Shown piece by piece: positions 18,309 through 27,500 of a DNA stretch of 55,407 nt. Within the stretch, counting starts at the first letter, position 1; each line of letters opens with the position of its first letter. Origin of the DNA: JANOXC01 sp031418215 (GTDB lineage Bacteria > Bacteroidota > Bacteroidia > AKYH767-A > OLB10); the NCBI GenBank assembly GCA_031418215.1, contig JANOXC010000010.1, positions 1 through 55,407 on the forward strand, written 5' to 3'. A program made the position numbers and the translations under genes. A model generated the notes under the pieces. It ran no database searches. It was not told the origin of the DNA and saw nothing but the letters and a program-made list of their open reading frames with translations.

Positions 18309-19100
18309 TTATTGGAGTTCCTGCATCAAGGAATTAAAATAGGCAGGCGCCTCAATGAGCCTGCTTCCATACCAGGAAAAGTATTCGCCATCGACTAGTA
18401 TTATTTTACATTCAGGAAAATGCATTTGAAATTGTTCCTTGTGATGTTCTTTGAATGGAAATGGTTCTGATGAAAGTAATATATATTCAGGTTGAAGAAG
18501 TCCCAGTTCTGCTATTGTTTTAACAGGATAACGCCTTTCTTCATTGAGGACATTCATCAACCCGCAGCGGTTCATCATATCATGAATAAAAGTATCACCA
18601 CCGGCACACATGATGGGGTCATTCCAAATAATGTACGCAGCGCGAATTGTTTTTTTTTGTTTTATTGCTAAGGAAAGACTGTTGAAAGAACTGTTGATCT
18701 TGTGTGTTATTTCTGTTGCCGCTATTTCTTTACCTGTGATTTGGCCTATGGTGCCGATCATTAAAATTGCTTCACTCAGATTTTTTATATCACTGATCCA
18801 TACAGGCCAACGTTGCATTACTTCTTCTAGTTGCCCCCTGTCATTCTCTTCTTTATTCGCGATGATAAGGTCAGGGTTTAGTTTTTCAATGACTTCCATT
18901 TTCAATTGCTTTGTTCCGCCAACCCTTGTTTTTTTGTGGAACCACTCGTCGGGATGAATGCAGAATTTGGTGATGCCAATAACTTCTTCGTCAAGACCAA
19001 GGTCGAAAAGCAATTCCGTTTGACTGGGGACGATTGAAACAATCCTTTTTGGTGGATTATCTATTTGAATAGTTCTATGAAGCTGATCAATAAATTTCAA
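18309..19100 (-). CDS. BtuF-like substrate-binding protein without signal peptide
   Basis: A 263-residue protein with the helical-backbone metal-receptor fold seen in BtuF and siderophore-binding proteins. Visible motifs are RIVSIVPSQTELLFDLGLDEEVIG, PDLIIANKEEN and the second-lobe segment PEYILLSSEPFPFKE, ending with WYGSRLIEAP. The protein begins directly with the domain (MKFIDQLHRTIQIDNPPKRI) and has no signal sequence or lipobox, so as written it is cytosolic. No BtuC/BtuD permease genes lie nearby. It may bind a corrinoid or haem-like ligand inside the cell, or the export signal may be missing. Function beyond the fold is uncertain. Confidence 0.75.
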   Translation of the reverse strand: MKFIDQLHRTIQIDNPPKRIVSIVPSQTELLFDLGLDEEVIGITKFCIHPDEWFHKKTRVGGTKQLKMEVIEKLNPDLIIANKEENDRGQLEEVMQRWPVWISDIKNLSEAILMIGTIGQITGKEIAATEITHKINSSFNSLSLAIKQKKTIRAAYIIWNDPIMCAGGDTFIHDMMNRCGLMNVLNEERRYPVKTIAELGLLQPEYILLSSEPFPFKEHHKEQFQMHFPECKIILVDGEYFSWYGSRLIEAPAYFNSLMQELQ

Positions 19101-19198
19101 ACGATGAAGCGTTAAAATGTGTCGGGCAAAGAAATAAACACGAACATATTATTAAAAGTAAAGTGCATCGGAAGAGCAAGAAGAGTATATATATGATT

Positions 19199-20566
19199 TT
19201 ATTTTGAAAGAGCTTGCACTATATCATACTTGGTAATGATATATGTTTTATCCTGCTGGAAGTCTTTAACTAAAACCGCACTTTCTTCTTTAATCATCAT
19301 GTTTGACAATACATCGAGTGGTGTTGTGACATCAACAAACGGCAGCGCAGGACCCATAATACTGTCAAGCGAATGATTTTTTACATCAGGGTTTTTTAGA
19401 ATATGATTATAGATCAGTGATTCTGAAATAGAGCCAATGATCCTGTTGTCTTTGGTAACAGGCAGTGTAGAATAATTGAAATAGGTTATTTTTTTAAATG
19501 CATCAGCAACCGTACTTTGAATATCTATCGTCATTAATTCACCGTTTGCAGAAGAAGAAACAAGATCCTTGGCCGTCATTCCATTCTTATCAATATAACC
19601 TTTCTCCATCATCCACTGATCATTAAAAATTTTTCCGAGGTAACGTGTACCATGATCATGAAAAATAACTACAACAACATCATCTTTCGTAAGCTTATCT
19701 TTTAGTTGAAGCAATCCTGCCACTGCTGATCCTGCTGAATACCCCACCCAAATGCCTTCTTTGCGGCAGAGTTCTCTTGTCATAAGCGCAGCATCTTTAT
19801 CCGTCACCTTTTCAAAATGATCGATCACACCAAAGTCGTAGTTCTGGGGAATAAAATCTTCTCCAATACCTTCCGTTACATATGGATAAATCTCGTTTTT
19901 GTCAAGCTTACCTGTTTCGTGATATTTTTTTAATGCTGAACCATAAGTGTCAATAGCCCATACCTTGATATTCTTGTTTTTTTCTTTTAAAAATTTCCCG
20001 GTACCTGAAATGGTTCCTCCAGTACCTGCTCCAACTACCAAATGAGTGATTTTTCCATCGGTTTGATCCCAGATTTCAGGGCCGGTTTGCTCATAATGCG
20101 CTTGACGATTACTCAGGTTATCATATTGATTTGGATAAAATGAATTGGGAGTCTCTTTGGCTAATCTTGCAGAAACAGAGTAATAGGAGCGAGGATCTTC
20201 CGGTTCAACATTGGTAGGACAAACGATAACTTCTGCACCAAATGCTTTTAAGGCATCCACCTTTTCTTTGGATTGTTTATCGGTAGTAGTAAAAATGCAT
20301 TTATACCCTTTAACGATGCCGGCAATGGCAAGACCCATCCCTGTGTTGCCGCTGGTTCCTTCAATAATAGTTCCCCCCGGTTTTAGCTTTCCGGCTTTCT
20401 CAGCATCTTCAATCATTTTAACAGCCATCCTGTCCTTGATGGAATTGCCGGGATTAAAAGTTTCCACCTTGGCCAAAACAAGTGCAGGAATATTTCCAAT
20501 TACTTTATTCAGTTTTACTAAAGGCGTATTGCCGATTGACTCCAGGATGTTGTTGCAAATTTTCAT
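19199..20566 (-). CDS. Cystathionine beta-synthase with C-terminal CBS-domain pair
   Basis: PLP enzyme condensing serine (or O-acetylserine) with homocysteine, or making cysteine. The catalytic part covers about residues 1-330: Schiff-base Lys44 in NPGNSIKDRMAVKMIEDAE, substrate loop EGTSGNTGMGLA, and the PLP-phosphate loop GAGTGGTISGTGKF. A linker and two CBS motifs (about 335-455; VTKDNRIIGSISE and FVDVTTPLDVLSNMM) form the regulatory half. Length 455 matches prokaryotic CBS rather than CysK. The CBS pair might sense an adenosyl ligand, but this is inference. A single gene with a near-consensus -7 element (TACCTTCG on the minus strand, 20626-20633). Confidence 0.9.
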   Translation of the reverse strand: MKICNNILESIGNTPLVKLNKVIGNIPALVLAKVETFNPGNSIKDRMAVKMIEDAEKAGKLKPGGTIIEGTSGNTGMGLAIAGIVKGYKCIFTTTDKQSKEKVDALKAFGAEVIVCPTNVEPEDPRSYYSVSARLAKETPNSFYPNQYDNLSNRQAHYEQTGPEIWDQTDGKITHLVVGAGTGGTISGTGKFLKEKNKNIKVWAIDTYGSALKKYHETGKLDKNEIYPYVTEGIGEDFIPQNYDFGVIDHFEKVTDKDAALMTRELCRKEGIWVGYSAGSAVAGLLQLKDKLTKDDVVVVIFHDHGTRYLGKIFNDQWMMEKGYIDKNGMTAKDLVSSSANGELMTIDIQSTVADAFKKITYFNYSTLPVTKDNRIIGSISESLIYNHILKNPDVKNHSLDSIMGPALPFVDVTTPLDVLSNMMIKEESAVLVKDFQQDKTYIITKYDIVQALSK

Positions 20567-20677
20567 TTTATGATGTTATTTAGCTAACGAGGTGTTTTTA
20601 GATAGCCGGTTTTTATTTGAGCGTACGAAGGTAGTAAAGTTGAACCCAAAATTACCTACACAGGTCATGGAACCTGA

Positions 20678-21196
20678 CTATTTAGCCTTGATAATTTTTA
20701 AGGCATTTTCAGCACGCTTTTCATTCTGCCCTGTTATGATCTCATAATTCACTTTTTGATCAATTAATGCGCTATGGTACCAATTAAAAAAAAATTCACG
20801 CATATGGGGATATTCCCTTAACGGATCAGCTTGCCAGGGCAAGTCGATGTTGCATAATAGATGCAGGTCATAACTTCTTTTTGTCATTTGATCTTCAATC
20901 CAGGGATGGCATTGCTGGTATTTATGTAAACTCCATATCTTAATAACCAATAAATTAGTGTCGCAAACGAGCAAATTACAATTGGGATCACTTAACATTT
21001 TATCTTCTTCCGCAACCTGCAATTGTGCAATGGTTAAGAGGTCTTCTTCTCTGTAAGGACGATTTATTTCATCGAGATAAATCCTGGCCATTTCAGTTAC
21101 CAGACAACCGTTCAGTTTCACAGATAAGGCAGTTGCCAAATCAGATTTACCTGTAGATTCAGGTCCAACAATTGCAACTGTTTTAAACGGCTTCAT
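20678..21196 (-). CDS. NadR-type P-loop kinase (likely ribosylnicotinamide kinase)
   Basis: A 172-residue ATPase with Walker A GPESTGKSDLATALS (from Gly11) and a downstream segment TEMARIYLDEI typical of the NadR kinase domain. A Walker B-like strand LLVCDTNLLVIKIW follows, with a lid-like YDLHLLCNIDLPWQADPLREYP. Only the kinase domain is present: the adenylyltransferase and HTH domains of E. coli NadR are absent. The gene overlaps the end of pnuC by 14 bases, so translational coupling is likely. Together they would import and phosphorylate nicotinamide riboside to NMN. A different nucleoside substrate is possible because PnuC relatives also move thiamine or riboflavin. Confidence 0.85.
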   Translation of the reverse strand: MKPFKTVAIVGPESTGKSDLATALSVKLNGCLVTEMARIYLDEINRPYREEDLLTIAQLQVAEEDKMLSDPNCNLLVCDTNLLVIKIWSLHKYQQCHPWIEDQMTKRSYDLHLLCNIDLPWQADPLREYPHMREFFFNWYHSALIDQKVNYEIITGQNEKRAENALKIIKAK

Positions 21197-21773
21197 CCAG
21201 CTTCATCTCTTTTTTCCATTGATTATATCCCCAGATTGCCAAACAAAAATATACTGCGAAAAGCAGGGCATAGAATGGCAACCCTTTATAAAGATAAATG
21301 CCAATATAGGTGATATTAACTACCAGCCACAAAAGCCAGTTTTCAATTTTCTTTTTTGCCACCATCCATTGCGCTATAAAACTAAGCATGGTGGCAGCAG
21401 AATCGGGCCAGGGGGTAGCGGCATTTGTATAATTTTCAAGGAGAAAGCCCAACAATACTGTGCCTGCCAGCCAGCTAAAAAAACTTACTATTAGCACTGT
21501 AGAAGAACTTTTGTTGATTTTTAAATGCTCGGAAAGTTTTGCTCCATGCAACCATTTATACCATCCATACGTCAGTAAGATGGTGTAAACGATCTGTTGC
21601 ATTGCATCGGCATAAAGTTGTTGTTCATAAAAAAGATATAGAGATAATATCACGTTAATTAAACCAATAGGAAAGCACCAGGCATTTTCCTTCAAGGTAA
21701 GGTAAATGCCCAGTATGCCGCAAATGAAACCTGTTATTTCGAGCCAATTCACACGGCAAAGATGGCAAGCCAT
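21183..21773 (-). CDS. pnuC: PnuC-family nicotinamide riboside (vitamin) transporter
   Basis: Inner-membrane facilitator with about seven hydrophobic segments. Family hallmarks are WLEITGFICGILGIYLTLKE at the start and ENAWCFPIGLINVILSLYLF with QQLYADAMQQIVYTIL. The aromatic stretch before the end (NWLLWLVVNITYIGIYLYKG) lies in the substrate pore. The start is uncertain: ATG gives MACHLCRVNWLE, a GTG seven codons later gives a more typical VNWLEITGF, and the longest frame adds 27 residues upstream that do not look native. It is coupled to the kinase gene by overlap, suggesting uptake driven by phosphorylation. Confidence 0.9.
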   Translation of the reverse strand: MACHLCRVNWLEITGFICGILGIYLTLKENAWCFPIGLINVILSLYLFYEQQLYADAMQQIVYTILLTYGWYKWLHGAKLSEHLKINKSSSTVLIVSFFSWLAGTVLLGFLLENYTNAATPWPDSAATMLSFIAQWMVAKKKIENWLLWLVVNITYIGIYLYKGLPFYALLFAVYFCLAIWGYNQWKKEMKLDEAV

Positions 21774-21800
21774 TTGAAAAATTGGGGCAATGGAGAAAAA

Positions 21801-21831
21801 TTGTTTGGAATCATTAAAAAAGTTATATTTG
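21801..21831 (+). promoter_or_regulatory. Predicted promoter of the AraC-family gene
   Basis: -33 TTG at 21801-21803, a 20-base spacer, and -7 TATATTTG at 21824-21831 (full TAnnTTTG match), 46 bases before the start codon. Confidence 0.5.
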
Positions 21832-21877
21832 TTTCTCCAAACAATTATTTTCAAAACAACTTTACAATCTTAGTATT

Positions 21878-22810
21878 ATGCGAGATGAAATATTCAATCG
21901 CATCATCGAATCGCTGCATGTCAAATATTACCGGTCTAGCCAAAGAGAGATAGTACAGCCTGTCGAATTAAACGGTTCGATTGAGCCTCGTAATCTGTTG
22001 GTACAGGTAAATAGCGGTTTTTGTTATGGTGAACGTAATTTTACCCGGATCAATCCCGGTGATTTCTATTTTATGCCTGTTGGCAGTTCCATTTTCTTCC
22101 GACATGGGCGAAGCAATAGCTATCCGGTCTTCGGACGTGATGGTTTTTCCTCTCCTGAAGAGCGGGAACATTTCATGAAGTCAATTAATGGGGCAAAGAG
22201 TTTTACCGACAAGCAAGATGTTTTTTCCATCATGGGATTTGATGCACAGATTTATGGCGCCATTCCATTTTTTGCGATTTTGGAAATGCCTTGTTTTGTG
22301 ATCCCATACGATGAAGAAATGAATTATCTGATGAAAACGATGATTCATGAGGAAGAAGAAAGAAAATTGGGAAGAGACAGGCTGTTGCGTGATTTATCCG
22401 ATGAAATGGTATTGCATATATGTAGGTATATTGGCAGCAAGCCGGAGTATAAAAAGAATTTTGAAAAGATTAATTTCCTACTCGATAAAAGATTGGTAAA
22501 TATTATACAATATATCCAAAGCAATTTACATGATGAGCTTACCAATAACCGTATTGCTGAATTGGCTTTTGTTTCCAAAGATTATGTTGGACAATTCTTC
22601 AAAACGATGACCAACACCAACCTGCAGGATTATATAGAAAATCAGCGTTTGGAAAGGGCACATGCATTGTTATTAACCAGTCAGGATAATGTGCAAGAGA
22701 TTGCGCATAATGTAGGATTTAAGGACCCTGCTTATTTTAGCCGACGGTTTAAAATAAAGTATAATAAAAACGCCAATCAGGTAAGGAAGGAAAGCAGCCT
22801 GACTTTATAA
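21878..22810 (+). CDS. AraC-family transcriptional regulator with cupin-like sensor domain
   Basis: A 310-residue regulator. The N-terminal half (about 1-150) resembles the cupin_6-type AraC sensor, with GDFYFMPVGSSIFFRHG. The C-terminal half (about 205-305) is the paired helix-turn-helix: LTNNRIAELAFVSKDYVGQFFK for the first and VQEIAHNVGFKDPAYFSRRFK for the second, the most conserved part of the family. Divergent from pnuC-nadR with roughly 100 bases between, so it might control that pair, but no operator is visible. Effector unknown. Confidence 0.88.
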   Translation: MRDEIFNRIIESLHVKYYRSSQREIVQPVELNGSIEPRNLLVQVNSGFCYGERNFTRINPGDFYFMPVGSSIFFRHGRSNSYPVFGRDGFSSPEEREHFMKSINGAKSFTDKQDVFSIMGFDAQIYGAIPFFAILEMPCFVIPYDEEMNYLMKTMIHEEEERKLGRDRLLRDLSDEMVLHICRYIGSKPEYKKNFEKINFLLDKRLVNIIQYIQSNLHDELTNNRIAELAFVSKDYVGQFFKTMTNTNLQDYIENQRLERAHALLLTSQDNVQEIAHNVGFKDPAYFSRRFKIKYNKNANQVRKESSLTL

Positions 22811-22995
22811 TAGTGCCGGTTACTGCTGCAACTTTATTGATAGGGTTTTTAATTTTGTAACTGACAGTAATATTTTTTGACACCACTGAAATGATATATA
22901 TTCTTTGAGCGCAAATTGAAAAACACTTCCTGCGGTTTCTTGTTGCTTATTCAGTAATTGGTAGTAAAGCTTAACAGATTTATTTAAGCGGAATT

Positions 22996-23418
22996 TTATA
23001 AAACAAGTTGAACCTTATATTTTTCCGCCATCTTCTTTATTTGTTCATCACTGATATCATGTATGTTTTTATTACCATGCCTGTTCTCTACTGTAACTAC
23101 AAATATGTAATACCCGAAATCTGCTGCTAATTTAAAATAGGGTTCTATTTCCCAATCCATCGTAAATGTATTGTCGATAAAAACTTTACTCAATTTTTTT
23201 TCAAGACTAAGACGTGTTTCGTTTTCACACTGTTTGTAGGCTAAGTAATTTTCATCGAAACGAAAATGATAATGGCCATCTGCATCTGTAAAATATTGAT
23301 CGATGCAATGAACCGGATACTTCCCATCTTCACTCAACAAAGCAGCCAATGCACTTTTCCCCGAACCGGGAAGACCACGAAGAAGTATCAATGCAGGGGT
23401 AAGTAGATGAATGTTCAA
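22996..23418 (-). CDS. Small P-loop kinase-like protein (AAA_33/zeta-toxin superfamily)
   Basis: A 140-residue protein with Walker A LLRGLPGSGKSALAALLSED (Gly15-Ser22) and a second-strand acidic motif IDQYFTDADGHYHF, then VFIDNTFTMDWEIEPYFKLA, the pattern of the N4BP2/polynucleotide-kinase-like group in which DNT precedes a helix. It is shorter than zeta toxins and has no antitoxin gene beside it, so a toxin role is not supported. Substrate unknown; a nucleotide, RNA 5' end or small metabolite is possible. Start at MNIHLLTPALIL. A 7-bp tandem repeat sits just upstream of the start codon. Confidence 0.7.
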   Translation of the reverse strand: MNIHLLTPALILLRGLPGSGKSALAALLSEDGKYPVHCIDQYFTDADGHYHFRFDENYLAYKQCENETRLSLEKKLSKVFIDNTFTMDWEIEPYFKLAADFGYYIFVVTVENRHGNKNIHDISDEQIKKMAEKYKVQLVL

Positions 23419-23424
23419 AGTATA

Positions 23425-23466
23425 GGGTTTAGTGTATAGCGTTTAGCGTTTAGCGTTTAGCGTTTG
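23425..23466. repeat. Tandem repeat, six 7-bp units (GCGTTTA)
   Basis: Units read GGGTTTA, GTGTATA, GCGTTTA three times, then GCGTTTG. The array starts 7 bases upstream of the minus-strand kinase start codon, so it lies in the leader or promoter of that gene. Confidence 0.85.
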
Positions 23467-23582
23467 AAATATATGGAATACGAATTTACGAATGAAAATG
23501 CAATTATTGAAGAAAATGTTCTAGTGTAATCAAATGAAGAAAAACAATTGTCTCAATACGCTTTTTCAATACTAATTTTAGC

Positions 23583-23644
23583 TCCGAACTTTTTAATATC
23601 CGCAGCTAATCAGCTTAGGATATCCGAACTAATAACTCCGAACT
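23583..23644. repeat. TCCGAACT repeats around an imperfect palindrome
   Basis: TCCGAACT occurs at 23583, 23623 and 23637. Between the first two is a palindrome: ATATCC at 23596-23601, AGCT twice, and GGATAT at 23618-23623. The last copy overlaps the stop codon of the Rieske-like gene. Confidence 0.7.
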
Positions 23645-24063
23645 CAATTATGAATATGCAAGTTAACGCCATCAAAATCATAATTGTATTGTAATAAATT
23701 TTGATTAGCCGGCCCATTCAAAATGGAACCATCACTAATGCTGAACTTACTGTTGCAAGTTGAATCGATGCAGGAGAAGTTATCTGAAAGAACCTGTACT
23801 TGTGCACTGCTTTTTTCAGGGTCGAAGGTGCATGTGCGTTCCAGGATACAAAAATCAGAAGGAGATATTCGGTAAATAATTAATCCCCTGTTACCGGCGC
23901 CACTGTAGTAAATCCAGTTTAATGGAGTCTGTAGATTGATATATTGAGGTAGTTGCAGATTTAGGTAAACATCTACCGAAACAGATGGCACGTTATCTTT
24001 CTTTTTACAGGCTGTTACGATTAAGCCAAGGGAAAAAAGGACGATTAGGTATTTATTTTTCAT
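23644..24063 (-). CDS. Rieske-fold-like lipoprotein lacking histidine ligands
   Basis: A 139-residue lipoprotein (MKNKYLIVLFSLGLIVTAC, lipobox Cys19). The second half follows the Rieske [2Fe-2S] pattern: a first box FCILERTCTFDP, where C-x-H is replaced by Cys78-Thr-Phe80, then a second box SCIDSTCNSKFSISDGSILNG followed by GPA, like the GSxF...G..LNGPA loop. The only histidines in the protein are the two at its very C-terminus (HIHN), so the normal two-Cys two-His cluster cannot form. It keeps several cysteines (72, 78, 98, 103) that could form disulfides. Likely a cluster-less structural relative anchored in the envelope; role unknown. Confidence 0.65.
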   Translation of the reverse strand: MKNKYLIVLFSLGLIVTACKKKDNVPSVSVDVYLNLQLPQYINLQTPLNWIYYSGAGNRGLIIYRISPSDFCILERTCTFDPEKSSAQVQVLSDNFSCIDSTCNSKFSISDGSILNGPANQNLLQYNYDFDGVNLHIHN

Positions 24064-24236
24064 TTTTCTACAATCAAAGTTACAGTTTATTTACTTGTGT
24101 AGGTGCCGCTGTTTTGTAACTATTTAACAGCTTGGATCAGTTGAATGTTGTAAAACCCATTACTTTCGAATTTCATTAAGTTGTTATTGGAATGAGCAAC
24201 ATTTAAATACGTAGCTTCGTTTAACAATTTATGGTG

Positions 24237-24530
24237 ATGAATAAGAAAAAATTACTTGTGTTTCTGGCAATGCTTTTTGCTTTTTTGAATTCAGTGGCAC
24301 AAAGCGATGCTTCTGCCGACAAGAAAATTAAGAATGCAGAACAGCATAAAGAGCAGCGAAAAAGGAATCAGGAGAAAGCAAGTGTAAAAGGTAAAAAGCA
24401 TCAAGAAGATATTCAAACGAAAGCCACGCGCAAAAGAATGCGTAAACACCGAAAACAACGGATACATGTTGACGCCTATGAAAGCAGACCTTTTTTTTTG
24501 AAGCGGTGGTTTCAAAAGAAAGAACATTAG
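24237..24530 (+). CDS. Small secreted lysine/arginine-rich protein
   Basis: A 97-residue product from the ATG of MNKKKLLVFLAMLFAFLNSVAQ, a clean signal peptide; an ATG two codons earlier is possible. The mature part is extremely basic and probably disordered or helical, dense in Lys, Arg, Gln and Glu (KIKNAEQHKEQRKRNQEKAS), with a slightly hydrophobic end FFLKRWFQKKEH. I do not recognise a family. A periplasmic role binding a polyanion (LPS, DNA, polyphosphate) is conceivable but only inference. It is convergent with smc and shares a bidirectional terminator. Confidence 0.6.
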   Translation: MNKKKLLVFLAMLFAFLNSVAQSDASADKKIKNAEQHKEQRKRNQEKASVKGKKHQEDIQTKATRKRMRKHRKQRIHVDAYESRPFFLKRWFQKKEH

Positions 24531-24533
24531 GGC

Positions 24534-24576
24534 AAAAAAAATCCGGAATAACATCCGGATTTTTTATTTTTACGCA
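24534..24576. terminator. Bidirectional terminator between the basic secreted protein and smc
   Basis: Stem ATCCGGA/TCCGGAT (24541-24547 and 24554-24560), preceded by eight A and followed by a T-rich run, between two convergent genes. Confidence 0.85.
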
Positions 24577-24586
24577 AACGATACTA

Positions 24587-27500
24587 TTATGCTGCGTATT
24601 CCCTTAAATCAACAGGAACAACACTTGTTACGCCGGGTTCTGCCATGGTGATACCATACATAATATCGGTGTAAGCCATCGTCTTTTTATTATGTGTAAT
24701 AATGATGAACTGTGATTCATTGGAAAATGTCTGTATGATATTATTGAATTTGTCAATATTTTGATCATCCAGCGGTGCATCCACCTCATCGAATATACAG
24801 AAGGGAGCTGGTTTCAATAAATAAATACCGAAAAGTAAGGCAGTAGCAGTTAATGTTTTTTCACCGCCTGATAATTGATGAATGCTTAATGGTTTTTTCC
24901 CTTTAGGTTGAGCGATAATGGTGATGTCGCTCTCCAGTGGGTTTTCCGGATCACTCAACAACAGGTCGCAATTGTCATCAGCTGTAAATAAACTTCTGAA
25001 GACGCGAATGAAATTTGCTCTTACAGCGATATAAGCATCCATAAATACTGTACGTGCATTGTCATCAATTTCTGCTATCGTTTTTAACAATGCTTCCTTA
25101 GCGCTTTGCAGGTCATTCTTTTCTTTAATGATAAAGTCATAACGTTCTTTGATTTCGCTATACTGTTCAAGGGCCATCGGATTGATAGGTCCGTACTCAG
25201 CAACTTTTTTACGTAAAATTTCTAATCTGGGTCTTTGTTCTTCTTCATTTATGGTTTCATCAGGTTCCAGTTCGAGTAAATCATTCAACTCAATATTAAA
25301 CTCAAGACTAAGGCGTTCTTTCAGTGAATTCATCTGCAATTTCAAATCATTCAGCTGATCATGTACGCTTTGTATCAGTACTTCAGCCTGATCTTTTTGT
25401 CGGCGCAGGTCAGCCAGTTTCTTTTCTTCTGAATCAATATCTCCTTTCGATTGGTAATATGATTTCTCGTGTTCTTTGAAAAGTTGATCCAGTGATTCTT
25501 TTTCTGCCAATTTCTGTTGCATGTCCTCTCCTGAAGATTCAATACTGCTTACCAATTCTTCGGTCTGCAACCTGATGTTCTCCAATTCAGTTGCATATTG
25601 TTCTTTATTTCTGAGCAGGGTAGTGCTTTGTGTATGTTTATAACCCAAGTCACGAACGATATTCTGAATCCTGTTTTGTTGTTGCAGGAAAAGAATATTA
25701 TGTTGATTAAAGGCCTGACTTTTCTCTGCCGATTCCTTTTGAACTTGTGATGAATGATCTTGCTGAACATTTAGTTGCTGCAAATGGTTTTCTAATCGGG
25801 CATTTAACGATTCAGGCGAAATGTCAGGATTGGCTTTTTCTTCGTCAACCATTTTTTGAATGGCTGCTGCTTCATCCTCTAATTGTTGTGTATTTCCAAG
25901 TGCGGCATTTAGCGCATTCTTGATGAAAGCACTATTTGACTCAACAGTATTTACCTTTCCGCTAAGACCGATAAACTCAGTTTCTTTTTTACTGATATCC
26001 TGCTGAAGCCCACGCATCTTTTCTTTCACCTGGCTTAAGTCATGCTCAGCATGCCTGATCTGCTCTTTATATTGTTCAATTAATAACTCATGTGTCTTGA
26101 CCTCTTCTGCCAATCGTTCCAGGTTTTTGAATTTACCGGTACGCTTACCATCAAAGAGTCCTACTGAGCCGCCACCAATTACATATTTCTGTTTTAAGAA
26201 ATTTCCATTTTGCGATAATACAACAGTAGATTTATCACTATCTAAATTCAAATCCTGAAGTTGTTGCCCTTCATTCATAATATAAACATGACCCAGTAAA
26301 AAATTCAGCAAACGGGCATGCTGCTCATTTTTTTCTACCACATCCAAAGCTGAAACGCAACCCGGCAACAAAACAGATTGATTAAACTCGTGATTCTTTA
26401 ATAGATCCAACACAAAGAAATGCGCACGACCTTTGGCTGAATCATGAAGCAGCCTTAATGCATCCCAGGCTTCTTCACGTGTATTCACTACAAAATGGTT
26501 TAGGTATGGATCAAGGTAATTTTCAATAGCCACTTTATATACTTCATCACAAACAATAATTTCTGAAAGAAGCGGTGCCGTTTTAAATTCCGGATTTTTT
26601 TTAAGGTAACGGATGGACTCTGGGTAACCCTCCATCTGCTCCAGCAGGTTTTTCGTAAGTTGAAATTCATTGTGGCGGGCATCCATTTTACGTGATTCAG
26701 CCTGCAATGCCACATTGATCTCTTTCAACCTGCTTTCAATGGCATGCATTTTTTCTTCTGCCTCTAATCGCTGCTGCTTGAAATCTTTTAATGCTTCATT
26801 TGCTTCATCACGCAGGGGCGCTAACTCTTTTCTTTCATTTTCAAAAAGTTCCAGCTTCAACTCATTTTCAGATCGCTGATGATTTAATCGTTTCGTTTCT
26901 TCCTGAATAGAATTGAACCGCGTTTGGCTGACAGCTTGTCGACGTTCGAATTCATTTAAAGATTGACGCAATTGATTGATGGTTGCATTTAATTCTTTAA
27001 TGTTTTGCAAAGAAGCTTCATACTGCTTTTTGCTTTCCTCTGCATCGGAGCGGAAACGATTTACTTCGCCTTCCATTTGCTCAAGATGCTGCTCTTCTCT
27101 TTGCTTTTCTTCATTGAGCTGCGTTATTGACTCACTCGCTTCAATGAGGTGTTTTTCATCTTGCTCATTTTGTGATTGCAGCTGTGTTTGTTTTTCGACG
27201 AGAAAACGCATTCTTTCAGAACGATTCTTTTCTTCATTTTCACTACGCGCAATTTCCATCAGCTTTTCATTTAAAAGCTTTTGTGTTACAGATAGCTGTT
27301 TTTCCTTTTCTGCACTTTCTGTTTTTAACAATTGTAATTGTTGCTCCAGGTTTTCTAATTGTTCGGCGACGCTGCTTTTTGCTGAGCCTTGTTCCGTTTC
27401 ATTTTGTGTTAAACGGTCAAGGGTTTCTTTGTATGATTTTATACTAAAAACAGCCAAGGTGGTGCTGATCTCTTTATATTCTTCTTTAAGCCGGTAATAA

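Noticed and set aside
20658..20680. CAGGT/ACCTG hairpin at the end of the NadR-like gene
   Set aside because: Short stem without a T-run on the minus strand; not a convincing terminator.
21774..21877. Riboswitch upstream of pnuC
   Set aside because: The gap to the divergent AraC gene is only about 100 bases and no conserved THI-box or other vitamin riboswitch core was seen.
22996..23418. Zeta-toxin/toxin-antitoxin interpretation of the P-loop kinase
   Set aside because: No antitoxin gene is adjacent and the protein is shorter than zeta toxins; the N4BP2-like kinase reading fits better.
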